NCBI GenBank assembly: GCA_002441465.1
Contig: DJWE01000050.1
Coordinates: forward strand, 1-64,000
Reading direction: 5' to 3'
DNA: 64,000 bases
DNA from: Propionibacteriaceae bacterium UBA6238
GTDB taxonomy: Bacteria > Actinomycetota > Actinomycetes > Propionibacteriales > Propionibacteriaceae
How positions within the stretch are numbered: position 1 is the first letter of the stretch; each line of letters opens with the position of its first letter. Positions 31,246 through 40,464 of this stretch are shown piece by piece. Position numbers and translations under genes: made by a program. Below the pieces are notes generated by a model. The model was not told the origin of the DNA. It saw nothing but the letters and a program-made list of their open reading frames with translations, and made no database searches.

Positions 31246-32374
31246 CCTGCTGATCCGCAATGCCCGCCGGTTCGGCGAGGACGCCCGTGTCGGCTGGCTG
31301 CTCGTCGACGCCGGACGGATCACCGCACTCGGCACCGGCACCGAGCCGCCGGCCGCAGCGGTGCACGACGCGGACGGCGCGCTGGTGGCGCCCGGTTTCG
31401 TCGACATCCACTGCCACGGCGGCGGCGGCGCGTCGGGAGAGGCCGGCCCGGACGACATCCGGCGCGCGGCGGCGTTCCACCGCTCCCACGGCACGACCAG
31501 CATCGTGATCTCGCTGGCGACGGCGCCGATGGAGCTCATGCTGCAGCGGCTGGCCGACATCGCGGCAGTGGCCGACCAGGACGACCGGATCCTCGGCGCC
31601 CACCTCGAGGGCCCCTATCTCTCACCGGCTCATCGCGGAGCTCACGACGAGCGCCTGCTGTGCGCGCCGACCCTGGCCGCGGTCCGGGAGATCCTCGCCA
31701 CCGCCAACGGTCACCTGCGCCAGATCACCCTCGCCCCCGAGCGCGCGCCGGAGGGAGTGATCGAGGCCCTGGTCGCCGGCGGCGTCCGGGTGGCCGTGGG
31801 CCATACCGCCGCGACTCGTGAGCAGGCGGCCTCCGCTTTCGCCCGCGGGGCGAGCATCCTCACCCACGCCTTCAACGGCATGCCCGGCCTGCATCATCGC
31901 GAGCCGGGCCCGGTGCTGGCTGCCTGGCGGAATCCGTCGGTGACCATCGAGGTGATCGCCGACGGCGTCCACGTCCATCCCGACGCAATCGCCATGCTGT
32001 TCGCCCTGGCTCCGGGCCGGATGGCTCTGGTCACCGACGCCATCGCCGCGGCCGGAGCCCCCGACGGCGACTACCCGCTGGGCGCGTTCGTTGCGACCGT
32101 GCGGGACGGCATCGCCCGGATCGGCGCCTCCGGCTCCTTGGCCGGATCCACGCTCACCATGGATCGGGCCGTGCGTACCGTGATCGGCGCCGGGATCGCC
32201 CCCGAGGACGCAATCCGCGCGGCCACGTCCACCCCGGCTCGCACTCTCGGTGAGGCGCACCTCGGCGTTCTGCGGGCGGGTGCGCCGGCCGACCTGGTTC
32301 AGTTCGACGACCAGTTCCGGCTGACCCGGATCTGGTCGCGCGGCCAGAGCGTCGAACCGGCGACGGTGGGCTGA
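31238..32374 (+). CDS. nagA: N-acetyl-amino-sugar-6-phosphate deacetylase (NagA/AgaA family)
   Basis: A 378-residue amidohydrolase. Metal site residues are seen in VDIHCHGGGG (H58, H60), HLEGPYL, VGHTAA and LTHAFNGM; LVTDAIAAAG carries the catalytic aspartate. It removes acetate from N-acetylglucosamine-6-phosphate or N-acetylgalactosamine-6-phosphate in the cytosol. As third gene of a SIS-ROK-deacetylase operon, it produces the SIS enzyme's substrate. Sequence alone does not separate NagA from AgaA. Confidence 0.9.
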   Translation: MPDLLIRNARRFGEDARVGWLLVDAGRITALGTGTEPPAAAVHDADGALVAPGFVDIHCHGGGGASGEAGPDDIRRAAAFHRSHGTTSIVISLATAPMELMLQRLADIAAVADQDDRILGAHLEGPYLSPAHRGAHDERLLCAPTLAAVREILATANGHLRQITLAPERAPEGVIEALVAGGVRVAVGHTAATREQAASAFARGASILTHAFNGMPGLHHREPGPVLAAWRNPSVTIEVIADGVHVHPDAIAMLFALAPGRMALVTDAIAAAGAPDGDYPLGAFVATVRDGIARIGASGSLAGSTLTMDRAVRTVIGAGIAPEDAIRAATSTPARTLGEAHLGVLRAGAPADLVQFDDQFRLTRIWSRGQSVEPATVG

Positions 32375-32386
32375 ACCCGTCCGGGG

Positions 32387-32911
32387 TCAGTCCGGACGAC
32401 GGCGTCGAGCCTCAATCAGGCCGCCGACGGCGAAGCCAAGCGCCACCAGCCAAGCCGCGAAGGCGACCGACCCGGCCGCAACCGCCACGTCCGCGACGGC
32501 GGCCGCCGGGATGCGACCACCCGACCAGATCACCACCAGCGCCGTCGCCGGGGCGTCCGGGTCGCCGAGGGTCACCGCGAAGACGGCCAGCGCAACCCAC
32601 AGCACGAGGCTGGCCAAGGCGTAGGGACGGTGCACAATCCGCTCACGCAAGGCCCGCCGGTCCGCGGCCACGATGAGAACCGGAAGTCCCAGCGCGAGGA
32701 AGAGCGGCGGCGCCAACATCACCAGTCCGAACCCGGCGAGCCAACCCGAGGGGGCGCCCAGCCAGGTCCGTCCGGCGAAAAGGAGCACCGGGTACAGCAG
32801 GGCGACGAACCACTGGCCGTAGAAGACCACCCGACGCAGCGTCGCGAGCCGGTCGTCCTCCTCCACGGGGTCCACGGTAGCCGCGAACCTGCGCCGCGCG
32901 GTCGGAGCCAT
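32387..32911 (-). CDS. four-helix membrane protein of unknown function
   Basis: A 174-residue hydrophobic protein with about four membrane segments and short basic ends. It resembles no named family that I can recognise. The ATG at 32911 lies two bases beyond the stop codon of the propeller gene upstream, so it is the last gene of the class III aminotransferase-propeller operon. Its stop is 12 bases from that of the convergent nagA gene. Confidence 0.7.
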   Translation of the reverse strand: MAPTARRRFAATVDPVEEDDRLATLRRVVFYGQWFVALLYPVLLFAGRTWLGAPSGWLAGFGLVMLAPPLFLALGLPVLIVAADRRALRERIVHRPYALASLVLWVALAVFAVTLGDPDAPATALVVIWSGGRIPAAAVADVAVAAGSVAFAAWLVALGFAVGGLIEARRRRPD

Positions 32912-32913
32912 CG

Positions 32914-34692
32914 CTAGACGTACCAGTCGCCGGAGCCCTGGAGCGCGACGCCGTCCAGCGGACGCGGGGCGTGCACGCTGGCCAGCCAGCGGAGCCGATC
33001 CCCGTCGGGCTGCACCACACCCGCAGCCAGGAACACGTCCACCACGTCCGGCTCCAGCAGGCCCTCGGGGACCAGCGATTCCTCGCCGACCGCCGAGCGC
33101 AGCCGCTCGACCAGTCCAGGGTGTTCCGCCGCGAACCGCGGGGAGAGCGACAGCACGCCGTGGACCAGATAGGCCGGGTGGGGGTGCGCGTCGCGCCGGT
33201 GCGGAGTGAGCGCCGGCTCGGTCATGCTGGCGCTGCGCACCGTGATTCCGCCCGCACCGCGATGGACGGCGTCGACGGTGTAGTAGAAGTGAATGTCGCC
33301 GATGCGGTCGAACCCGGTGGCCTCGGCGACCGCGTATCCCTCCGCGTCGGTCCGGCCGGGGATCACGATCTCGGCCTCGTCGAGAGTGCGCGTGCTGACC
33401 GTTCCGTCGGGATTCCACACCGGGACGAACCGGAACTCGACCCGCTGGCCGGATTCGGGGACGCCGCCGCGGTGCAGCCGAGCCCGATAGCGGTTGAGGT
33501 AGTGCGAACCGGAAGCGTCGAGGTCCCTGGTCAGGTCGAGCGAGGGCATCGGTTCGAGGGTGTCGGGGAGGCGGAACCGGTCCACGCCGATCCGCATCTC
33601 CTCCTCGCCGAAGGCCGAATCGGAGCCCACGTGCCCGAAGTTCGCCGTCCGGCCGTCGGGCAGCACCATCATGAACGGCTGGTAGAGACTCGGTGGCAAG
33701 CCCTCGAGTACCTGCCAGTTGGCGCCCAGATCGTTCGAGACAGAGTAGGGCTTGTTGCGCCGGGAGCCGACCAGGATGTCGCCTCCGACGTTGACGATGG
33801 ACTCCGGCACGTAGCCGCCCTGCGGATCGGCCGCGGCATTCGGCGGCGCGCCGAGGCCGATCGGGAGCAGCGCCTCGTTGAAGAAGCGCCGGCCCTCTCG
33901 CCGCACGACCTGGCGCGCCACCGGCGTCCCCTGGACGTCGCCGGCCACGAACAGCAGCCCGCCGTCGTCCAGTTCGACCACGTCGTACTCGTGGGCGCCG
34001 ATGCCGGGCAGCACGTAATGCGGGCCGTCGTACTCGCGACCGTCGGTGGAGGTGAGGAAGAAGGTCTGGATCTTGGCCAGGTAGGTCTCGCCGGGAAGCA
34101 TCGTGTTGCGGGTCAGTCGCTGCCGTCCCGGACCCCACGGGGTGCCGTACAGGCTGGCCAGGGCGATGATCGTGCCGTCCTTCAGCCGGCGCACCCGCCA
34201 CAGGTAGGGCGCCTGCCCTTCGAGCAGGCGGTCGATCCGGGTCCAGGTGGACCCGCCGTCGCTGCTCTCGCGGACCTCGATGTAGTCGCACCAGCCGGTG
34301 CGCTCCGCGTTGATCCTAGGGACGTCGAGCCCGATGATCCGGCCGTCGGGGAACCCGATGTTGCAGAACGAGCCCTCCTCCAGCTGGCAGCGTCCGGTCT
34401 CGGTCCAGGTGTCGCCGCCGTCGGCGGAGACGAGGTAGACCCGCGAGGAGACCTGGTCGGCGGCCCCGCACTCGATCGAGGCATAGGAGACCGGCGCACC
34501 CACGGCCTCGCCCATCTCCAGCAGCGGAGGGGTGAAGTCCGGATTGGGCTCCTGGACGGTCTCCTTGAACGAGATGCCCACGCGTCCGTCGCCGTAGTCG
34601 AAGCCGGTGACCCACGCGGCGAAGCCGGGATCGTGCGCGGGCACGTACACGTCGGTGCGCTCGTGACCGATCGCTCGCGGCGCGGCGCTCAC
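32914..34692 (-). CDS. BNR/Asp-box beta-propeller protein, sialidase-like (cytosolic), with C-terminal extension
   Basis: A 592-residue protein. Asp boxes VSADGGDTW (near 89) and ESSDGGSTW (near 141) mark propeller blades spanning about residues 10-400. The last 190 residues form a separate beta-rich part with no family that I recognise. No signal peptide is present. The GTG start overlaps the aminotransferase stop (GTGA), so the two are coupled. It is a distant analogue of the propeller at 20.8-22.0 kb, also next to an aminotransferase gene. Confidence 0.78.
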   Translation of the reverse strand: MSAAPRAIGHERTDVYVPAHDPGFAAWVTGFDYGDGRVGISFKETVQEPNPDFTPPLLEMGEAVGAPVSYASIECGAADQVSSRVYLVSADGGDTWTETGRCQLEEGSFCNIGFPDGRIIGLDVPRINAERTGWCDYIEVRESSDGGSTWTRIDRLLEGQAPYLWRVRRLKDGTIIALASLYGTPWGPGRQRLTRNTMLPGETYLAKIQTFFLTSTDGREYDGPHYVLPGIGAHEYDVVELDDGGLLFVAGDVQGTPVARQVVRREGRRFFNEALLPIGLGAPPNAAADPQGGYVPESIVNVGGDILVGSRRNKPYSVSNDLGANWQVLEGLPPSLYQPFMMVLPDGRTANFGHVGSDSAFGEEEMRIGVDRFRLPDTLEPMPSLDLTRDLDASGSHYLNRYRARLHRGGVPESGQRVEFRFVPVWNPDGTVSTRTLDEAEIVIPGRTDAEGYAVAEATGFDRIGDIHFYYTVDAVHRGAGGITVRSASMTEPALTPHRRDAHPHPAYLVHGVLSLSPRFAAEHPGLVERLRSAVGEESLVPEGLLEPDVVDVFLAAGVVQPDGDRLRWLASVHAPRPLDGVALQGSGDWYV

Positions 34693-36221
34693 CGGGCCAC
34701 CTCGTCGAGGGTGGACAGCACGCGCTCCATCCGGTCGATCAGAACGTCCACGATCTCCACCTCCGTGATCACCGGCAACTTCATCAGCGCCACCGGCGGC
34801 GCGCTGGGCTTGTAGGCCTGGACGCTGGTGTCGATGCCATGCTCGCGCTCCAGCCTGCCGCAGAACTCGACCGCCACGGCTCCCTCGTGGAACTGGAGTC
34901 CGGCCATCAGGCCGTCCCCGGTCACCCCGGCGAGAACCGGGAAGCTCGTGACCAGCTCGCGCAGCCTGTGCTGCAGGTAGGCGCCCACGTCCTCGATGTG
35001 CGCGGCGTTCGCCGAGACGAACGTCATCGTGACCAGGTAGGCCAGGCTTGCCAGCTCTTCCTGCCCGTTGGTCACCAGGGCACCGAACTGCGACAGGGCG
35101 TCCAGCTCCGCGGTGACCAGGATCTTGCTGGCCGGGTACTCGCCACCGGGGAAGCCCTTGCCGACCGCGACCAGGTCGGGGCGCAGGCCGTAGCGGCGGA
35201 ACAAGAACAGCTCGCCGTACCAGGCGCCGCTCTGGATCTCGTCGCAGAACACCGGGACGCCGGCCTGGTGGCAGGCGGCATAGACCTCGCGCAGGTAGTC
35301 CTCCTCCAGCCTCAGGCCGCCGTAGTTCATCAGCACGATCTCGTGGCAGAACCCCGCCACCGCGTAGTCCCCGGCGTTGTAGCGCAGCAGCGCCTCGAGG
35401 AAGGCGCGCGAGTCGTTCGGCGGCACCGGGACCACCCGGACGATTCCGGCCGCGTCGAGTCGCCGCAGCAGTTCGGGCCACAGCCCGCGCAGTAGCTGGG
35501 CCGCGACCGTCGTGCCGTGATAGTTGGCTGCCGGGCCGCCGACGGCGTCCGCCATCACCAAGAACACCGGGGTGCGTCCGGCGAGCGCGGCCTCGCCGCC
35601 GTCGGCGGAGTAGAACCGGTTGAGCATCAGCTTCAGCGCGGCCTCGGCGGCCAGCGAGCCGGTCTCGAGGTTGATCACCCGAGTGAGCGCGTGCGGACCG
35701 GGAGTTCCGTCCGCTGCAGGGGCGAGGCCCGGGGCCGCGGCGGCGACGAGCGCCTCCTCGGCGAGCCGGGTGACCTGGCCGCGGGTGTTGTTGTGGGTCG
35801 CGTTCGGAATCCCCAGGCGCCGAGCCAGGTCGATCAGCCGGTAGCCGGGGAACCCGTGCCCGAGCGAGGCCTGGTAGTGCTCGCTCTTCGCGGCGAGGTA
35901 GATCCGTCCGTCCTGTCCGATCCGGCACGCGCCGAGCCCGCCGATCGGCGCGGCGGCGTGGTTCTGCGCCCGCTGGAAGGCCTGCGTGCCCGCTCCGTCC
36001 GCGGGGTGCGCCAGACCGGCGACCAGGTTCGTCCCGGTCCGCTCGGCCAGGTCGCGACTCCTCCCGGCGACGTCCTCGGGCCAGAACTCCACCTGTTCGT
36101 CGGCGAGGGCGACCAGGTCCGCGACCGGCGTCCCGGTCAGCGCGTGCCGCGCCCGGACGACGGCATCGATGTATTCCTCGCCGAGGAGGTCCCGCAGGGA
36201 AAGACTGATCGACGTGAGCAC
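34689..36221 (-). CDS. class III PLP aminotransferase (glutamate-semialdehyde aminomutase-like)
   Basis: A 510-residue fold-type I PLP enzyme. VFCDEIQSGAWYGELFLF holds the aspartate contacting the cofactor, and AVGKGFPGGEYPASK contains the Schiff-base lysine. It is about 80 residues longer than common class III enzymes, mostly at the N terminus. The GTG at 36221 follows AAGGG; further upstream in-frame codons read through the promoter. First gene of an operon with a propeller and a membrane protein. Substrate is unknown; a sugar or sugar-derived amino acid fits the setting. Confidence 0.85.
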   Translation of the reverse strand: MLTSISLSLRDLLGEEYIDAVVRARHALTGTPVADLVALADEQVEFWPEDVAGRSRDLAERTGTNLVAGLAHPADGAGTQAFQRAQNHAAAPIGGLGACRIGQDGRIYLAAKSEHYQASLGHGFPGYRLIDLARRLGIPNATHNNTRGQVTRLAEEALVAAAAPGLAPAADGTPGPHALTRVINLETGSLAAEAALKLMLNRFYSADGGEAALAGRTPVFLVMADAVGGPAANYHGTTVAAQLLRGLWPELLRRLDAAGIVRVVPVPPNDSRAFLEALLRYNAGDYAVAGFCHEIVLMNYGGLRLEEDYLREVYAACHQAGVPVFCDEIQSGAWYGELFLFRRYGLRPDLVAVGKGFPGGEYPASKILVTAELDALSQFGALVTNGQEELASLAYLVTMTFVSANAAHIEDVGAYLQHRLRELVTSFPVLAGVTGDGLMAGLQFHEGAVAVEFCGRLEREHGIDTSVQAYKPSAPPVALMKLPVITEVEIVDVLIDRMERVLSTLDEVAR

Positions 36222-36355
36222 GCAGCTACCCTTCTGAACGACGCTCACCCACCCGCACCAGATCGGGCCGGAGTAAGCGGCAACATGACTGTTAGTGATC
36301 GTTATGTAGCATTGTGCATCATATTCCGTCATCAGGCGAGGCAAGGAGCTCAGCA
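36222..36355. promoter_or_regulatory. divergent promoter with candidate operator
   Basis: An A/T-rich 134-bp gap separates the class III aminotransferase and dehydrogenase genes. On the minus strand it carries AACAGTCATGTTG (36281-36293) and TAACGATCA (36296-36304), both also found near 23.85-23.89 kb. AAGGAG at 36342-36347 serves the rightward gene. A shared regulator for the sugar operons is inferred. Confidence 0.5.
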
Positions 36356-37381
36356 GTGATCCGTGTGGCAGCGGTCGGAACCAGCATGATCACCGGACGC
36401 TTCGCCGCAGCCGTGGCCCAGTGCTCCGGCATCACCTTGCAGAGCGTCCACTCCCGGGACCCGCAGCGCGCCGCGGACGCCGCCGTCCGGCTCGGCGCCG
36501 TCCGGCCGAGTTCGAGCTGGGCCGAGTTGCTGGCCAGCGACGACGTGGACGCCGTCTACCTCGCCAGTCCGAACGCGCTGCATGCCGGCCAGGCCCTGGA
36601 CGTGCTCGCGGCCGGGAAGCACGTCCTGCTGGAGAAGCCGGCCTGCACGACCCCCGAGCAGTTCGTGCAGGTCGTCTCGGCCGCCCGAGCCGGTGGCCTG
36701 GTCGCACTGGAGGCGATCCGGAGTCTCTACGATCCCGGCTACGACCTCATCCACCGACTCCTGGACGACCTCGGGCCGCTGCGGCGGGCATCGTTCCGCT
36801 TCCACCAGCGCTCCGCCCGCTACGACAAGGTGCTCGCGGGCGAGGCGGTGAACGTCTTCGACCCGTCCATGGGCGGCGGGGCCCTGTTCGACCTCGGCGT
36901 CTACTGCGTGCACGCGATGGTCGACCTGCTGGGCGCGCCGGAATCGGTGCAGGGCTTCGCCGTCCCGGTCGCCGGCGGGGCGGACGGGGCGGGCGCAGGC
37001 CTGGCCCGCTACCCCGGGCTGGTCGCCGACCTGAGCTACTCCAAGATCACCGTCGGCGACTCGACGAGCAGCATCAGCGGGGAGGCCGCGACGCTCCTGA
37101 TCGACCACCTCGGCGACCCCCGGCAGCTCCGGGTGGAACGTGTGGACGGCTCGCGCGAGGAGTTCACCGTGGACAAGCGCGGCGAGGATCCGCTGGCGAA
37201 CATGCTCGATTGCGTGGAGCACTTCGTCGCTGCGGTCGAGGGACAGGTCTCCATCACCGCCGACCAGGAGCGGTCGATCCTCGCCGCGCGCGTGATCGCC
37301 GAACTCCGGTCCGGATCGAGCGGTCGTCCGCTGGCGAGTGCTCCTTCGGTGAGCACCAATGGGCCAGAACGTGACGCATAG
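36356..37381 (+). CDS. Gfo/Idh/MocA-family dehydrogenase
   Basis: A 341-residue NAD(P)-dependent oxidoreductase. VIRVAAVGTSMITGRF forms the nucleotide fold, LLEKPACTTPEQF the E-K-P motif, and GGGALFDLGVYCVHAMVDLLG the catalytic D-x-x-x-Y-x-x-H region. The GTG start has an AAGGAG eight bases before it; an upstream ATG at 36314 lacks one. It begins a five-gene rightward operon with two SDRs, a FGGY kinase and an isomerase-like protein. Confidence 0.87.
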   Translation: MIRVAAVGTSMITGRFAAAVAQCSGITLQSVHSRDPQRAADAAVRLGAVRPSSSWAELLASDDVDAVYLASPNALHAGQALDVLAAGKHVLLEKPACTTPEQFVQVVSAARAGGLVALEAIRSLYDPGYDLIHRLLDDLGPLRRASFRFHQRSARYDKVLAGEAVNVFDPSMGGGALFDLGVYCVHAMVDLLGAPESVQGFAVPVAGGADGAGAGLARYPGLVADLSYSKITVGDSTSSISGEAATLLIDHLGDPRQLRVERVDGSREEFTVDKRGEDPLANMLDCVEHFVAAVEGQVSITADQERSILAARVIAELRSGSSGRPLASAPSVSTNGPERDA

Positions 37382-37440
37382 TGCGCGAATAGGCCTGGAT
37401 TCCGTCTGATTCACTCAGGAATCTCGGCTACTGTGGCCTC

Positions 37441-38172
37441 ATGACCTCCAGCAATTCCCCTGTGATCTGGGTGACCGGAGCGGGCAGCGGCATGGGCCGG
37501 GCGGCAGCGGTGGCGATCGCTCCCGGCGCGCGCGTCGTGCTCAGCGGACGTCGACCCGCAGCCCTCGAAGAGACCGCGGCTCTGGTCCGCCAGGCCGGAG
37601 GCGAGGCCCTGCCGCTGGAACTCGACGTCACCGACGCCGCGGCGATCGACCGCGCGCACGACCGGATCGTCGCCACCTGGGGACCGGTGAGCCGGCTCGT
37701 GCTCGCCGCCGGGCTGAACTCCCCCAAACGGGCCTGGGCCGACCAGGATCTGGCCGAGTTCGAGTCGATCGTCGCGACCAACCTGACCGGAGTGGTCCGG
37801 GTGGTCCAGGCCGTCCTTCCCGGAATGAGGCAGGCCCGCGACGGGGTGATCGTGATCATCTCCAGCTACGCCGGCTGGCGCCTGTCCTCCTCCCCCGGCG
37901 TCGCCTACTCGGCCAGCAAGGTCGCGCTCTCGGCGATCGCGACCACGCTGAACGGCCAGGAGGCCGCCAACGGCATCCGCACCACTCACCTGTGCCCCGG
38001 AGACGTGAACACCGACTTCCTGCTGATGCGCCCGACGGTTCCCGATGGGGAGGCCAGAGCCACGATGCTCGCCGCCGAGGACATCGGACGGTGCGTGCGG
38101 TTCGTGATCGACAGCCCGGCCCACGTCGTCGTGGACGAACTGGTGATCTCCCCCACCTCCCAGACCCGCTGA
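37441..38172 (+). CDS. short-chain dehydrogenase/reductase
   Basis: A 243-residue Rossmann enzyme: cofactor motif TGAGSGMGRA at 12-21, catalytic S141 or S142, Y156 and K160 in YSASK. NADP preference is suggested by the basic GRR after the second strand. It is the second gene of the operon. It is short at the C terminus relative to many SDRs and lacks the usual glycine-rich end, which may affect oligomer contacts. Substrate unknown, presumably a sugar alcohol or keto sugar. Confidence 0.85.
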   Translation: MTSSNSPVIWVTGAGSGMGRAAAVAIAPGARVVLSGRRPAALEETAALVRQAGGEALPLELDVTDAAAIDRAHDRIVATWGPVSRLVLAAGLNSPKRAWADQDLAEFESIVATNLTGVVRVVQAVLPGMRQARDGVIVIISSYAGWRLSSSPGVAYSASKVALSAIATTLNGQEAANGIRTTHLCPGDVNTDFLLMRPTVPDGEARATMLAAEDIGRCVRFVIDSPAHVVVDELVISPTSQTR

Positions 38173-38188
38173 CACGATCGGAGCGACC

Positions 38189-38974
38189 ATGGACATCGAC
38201 CTGACCGGACGCGTCGCGATCGTCACCGGCGCGGCCCGCGGCATCGGCGCCACGATCGGCGACCGGCTCGCCGAAGCCGGAGCGATCCTCTATCCCCTCG
38301 ACCTCGCCGTTCCGGACGGCTCGCCCGCGCCCGAGCGCTTCCTCCGGGCCGACATCACCGAGCCCGCCGAGGTGGACGCCGCCGTCCGCACCGTTCTGGA
38401 CGCCGAGGGACGCATCGACATCCTGGTGAACAACGCCGGCATCAACGCCGTCGGCCCGCTGGCCGAGATCGACCTCGCCGCGGCCAGCCGCTGCCTGGCC
38501 GTGAACGTGACCGGGGTGCTCGCGATGAGCCAGGCCGTGATCCCGGCGATGCGGGCCGCGCGCTGGGGACGGATCATCAATGCCGCCTCGTTCGCCGCGA
38601 TCGTCCCCGCTCTCGGGAACGGCGTCTACGCGGCGTCCAAGTCCGCCGTCGTCCAGCTGACCCGGGTGCTTGCCGGCGAACTGGGCCCCTGGGACATCAC
38701 CGTCAACGCCTATGCCCCCGGAATGATCCCCACCGCCATCAACGGCTTCACCGAGCTGCCGCAGGCCGAGCAGGACCGCCTGCTGGACACGCTGACCCTG
38801 CGTCGCTGGGGGAGCGCCGTCGACGTCGCCGACCTGGTCTGCTTCCTCTCCAGCGAGCACGCCGGCTACATCACCGGAAGCCTGATCGACGTCAGCGGCG
38901 GCAAGCTGGCGACCCAGATCCCGTCCAACGCCTACGCCGCGGCCGCCGCGCCGGCGGACCGACCCGTCCACTAG
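38189..38974 (+). CDS. short-chain dehydrogenase/reductase
   Basis: A 261-residue SDR: TGAARGIGATIG near 13-24, NNAG at 81-84, catalytic S134, Y147 and K151 in YAASK, and the classical C-terminal block GYITGSLIDVSGG. Aspartate after the second strand (PLDLA) favours NAD. It is encoded 16 bases after the other SDR and four bases before the FGGY kinase. Two SDRs with a sugar kinase suggest an oxidation-reduction route to a ketose that is then phosphorylated. Confidence 0.87.
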   Translation: MDIDLTGRVAIVTGAARGIGATIGDRLAEAGAILYPLDLAVPDGSPAPERFLRADITEPAEVDAAVRTVLDAEGRIDILVNNAGINAVGPLAEIDLAAASRCLAVNVTGVLAMSQAVIPAMRAARWGRIINAASFAAIVPALGNGVYAASKSAVVQLTRVLAGELGPWDITVNAYAPGMIPTAINGFTELPQAEQDRLLDTLTLRRWGSAVDVADLVCFLSSEHAGYITGSLIDVSGGKLATQIPSNAYAAAAAPADRPVH

Positions 38975-38978
38975 GCGC

Positions 38979-40442
38979 ATGGGCTCCCTGCTGCTGACCT
39001 TCGACGTCGGCACCACCGCGGTGAAGTCGGTCCTGTGGGACGCGACCATCCGTCCGGTGGCGATCCACCGCGAGGAGTACGCCCTGCGGACCAGCGGGCC
39101 GCGGGTGGAGGTCGCGGCCGAGCGCTATCGCGAGCTGGTCGCGCGCGGCTGCCGGGCGGTGCTGGACGGCGTCGACGCCACCCGGGTCGCCGCGATCAGC
39201 CTCACCACGCAGGGCGAGACCATGATCCCGGTCGACGGCGGCGGCCGGCCGCTCGGTCCGGCGATCGTGTGGCTCGACCACCGCGCGACGGAGCAGGCGG
39301 CGTCCCTGCGGGAACGCTTCGACGAGGAGGCGTTCTACCGCCGCACCGGGATCCCGTACCTGGACGCCACCACGCCGCTGGCCAAGGCGGCCCGGCTGGC
39401 GTCCGCCGCCGGCCGGTCCCCGGCTCCGCGCCTGCTGCTGGTCGAGGACTACCTCGTGCAGTGGCTGACCGGACGCAGCGTCACCAACCGGTCGCTGCAG
39501 ACGTCCACCGGCTGGTTCGACCTGGGCTCCGACGACTACTGGGACGAAGGCCTGCTCGCGGCGGGGCTGGATCGGGGGCAGCTTCCCGAACTCCTCGACA
39601 GTGGCCGGCCCGTCGGCCCGCTGCTGCCGGACGTGGCCGGCGAACTCGGCCTCGATCCCTCGGTCCTGGTCGTCACCGGTGCCATGGACCAGGCCGCCGC
39701 TGCGCTGGGCACCGGCCTGACCGAGCCCGGCGTGGTCGGGGTGTCCTTCGGCACGGCGCTGGTCGTCTCCTCCGTCCTTCCGCAGCTGACCCACCCCGCG
39801 GGGCTGCGTCCGACGATCTACCGGCACGCGCTTCCCGACACGCGGCTCGGCATCTTGTTCGAGCCCACGTCCGGAGCGGTGCTGCGCTGGTTGCGCACAC
39901 TGCTCTCTCCCGACGGGGACGACACCCTCGGCTATGCCGAGCTCGATGAGCTGGCCGCGGGCGTCCCGGCCGGGAGCGGCGGGGTGCTCGCCGTCCCCTT
40001 CTTCGGCGAGGGCGGCGGCGCCGCTCACGGCGCATTCCTTGGCCTGGGCCTGGGTACCAGCCGCGGCCAGCTCGCCCGCAGCCTGCTCGAGGCGACGTCC
40101 TTCGCACTGCGCGACCTGCTCGACGACCTGACTGCCCTCGGCGCCCCCGTGCGGGAGCTGCGCACCAGTGGGGGCGGATCGCGCAGCAGGCTGTGGCAGC
40201 GGATCGCCGCGGACGTCTGCGGTGTGCCGGTGACGCCCTTGCCGTTCCCGGAGGCGGCCTCGGCCGGAGCCGCGCTCCTGTGTGCCTGGGGAGCCGGGCT
40301 CCTGCCGTACGGCGTCGACCCGCGTCCACTCTCGACCGGGGAGACCTTCCGTCCCGATCCCGAGAACGACTACGCCGACCACCGGCGCCGCTACCGGGCC
40401 GCGCTCGCCGCGCTCGGCCCGTTCTGGGCCACGCCGGCCTGA
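38979..40442 (+). CDS. FGGY-family carbohydrate kinase
   Basis: A 487-residue two-domain kinase. The N-terminal phosphate motif is FDVGTTAVKSVLWD, TTQGETMIPVDGGGRPL continues domain one, and the C-terminal ATP site includes LRTSGGGSRSRLWQRIAADV. Members phosphorylate xylulose, fuculose, rhamnulose, gluconate and similar sugars; I cannot decide which. Four bases follow the SDR stop, so it is translationally linked, and the isomerase-like gene comes next. Confidence 0.87.
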   Translation: MGSLLLTFDVGTTAVKSVLWDATIRPVAIHREEYALRTSGPRVEVAAERYRELVARGCRAVLDGVDATRVAAISLTTQGETMIPVDGGGRPLGPAIVWLDHRATEQAASLRERFDEEAFYRRTGIPYLDATTPLAKAARLASAAGRSPAPRLLLVEDYLVQWLTGRSVTNRSLQTSTGWFDLGSDDYWDEGLLAAGLDRGQLPELLDSGRPVGPLLPDVAGELGLDPSVLVVTGAMDQAAAALGTGLTEPGVVGVSFGTALVVSSVLPQLTHPAGLRPTIYRHALPDTRLGILFEPTSGAVLRWLRTLLSPDGDDTLGYAELDELAAGVPAGSGGVLAVPFFGEGGGAAHGAFLGLGLGTSRGQLARSLLEATSFALRDLLDDLTALGAPVRELRTSGGGSRSRLWQRIAADVCGVPVTPLPFPEAASAGAALLCAWGAGLLPYGVDPRPLSTGETFRPDPENDYADHRRRYRAALAALGPFWATPA

Positions 40443-40464
40443 CCACCGCTCAGAGGAGATGACG

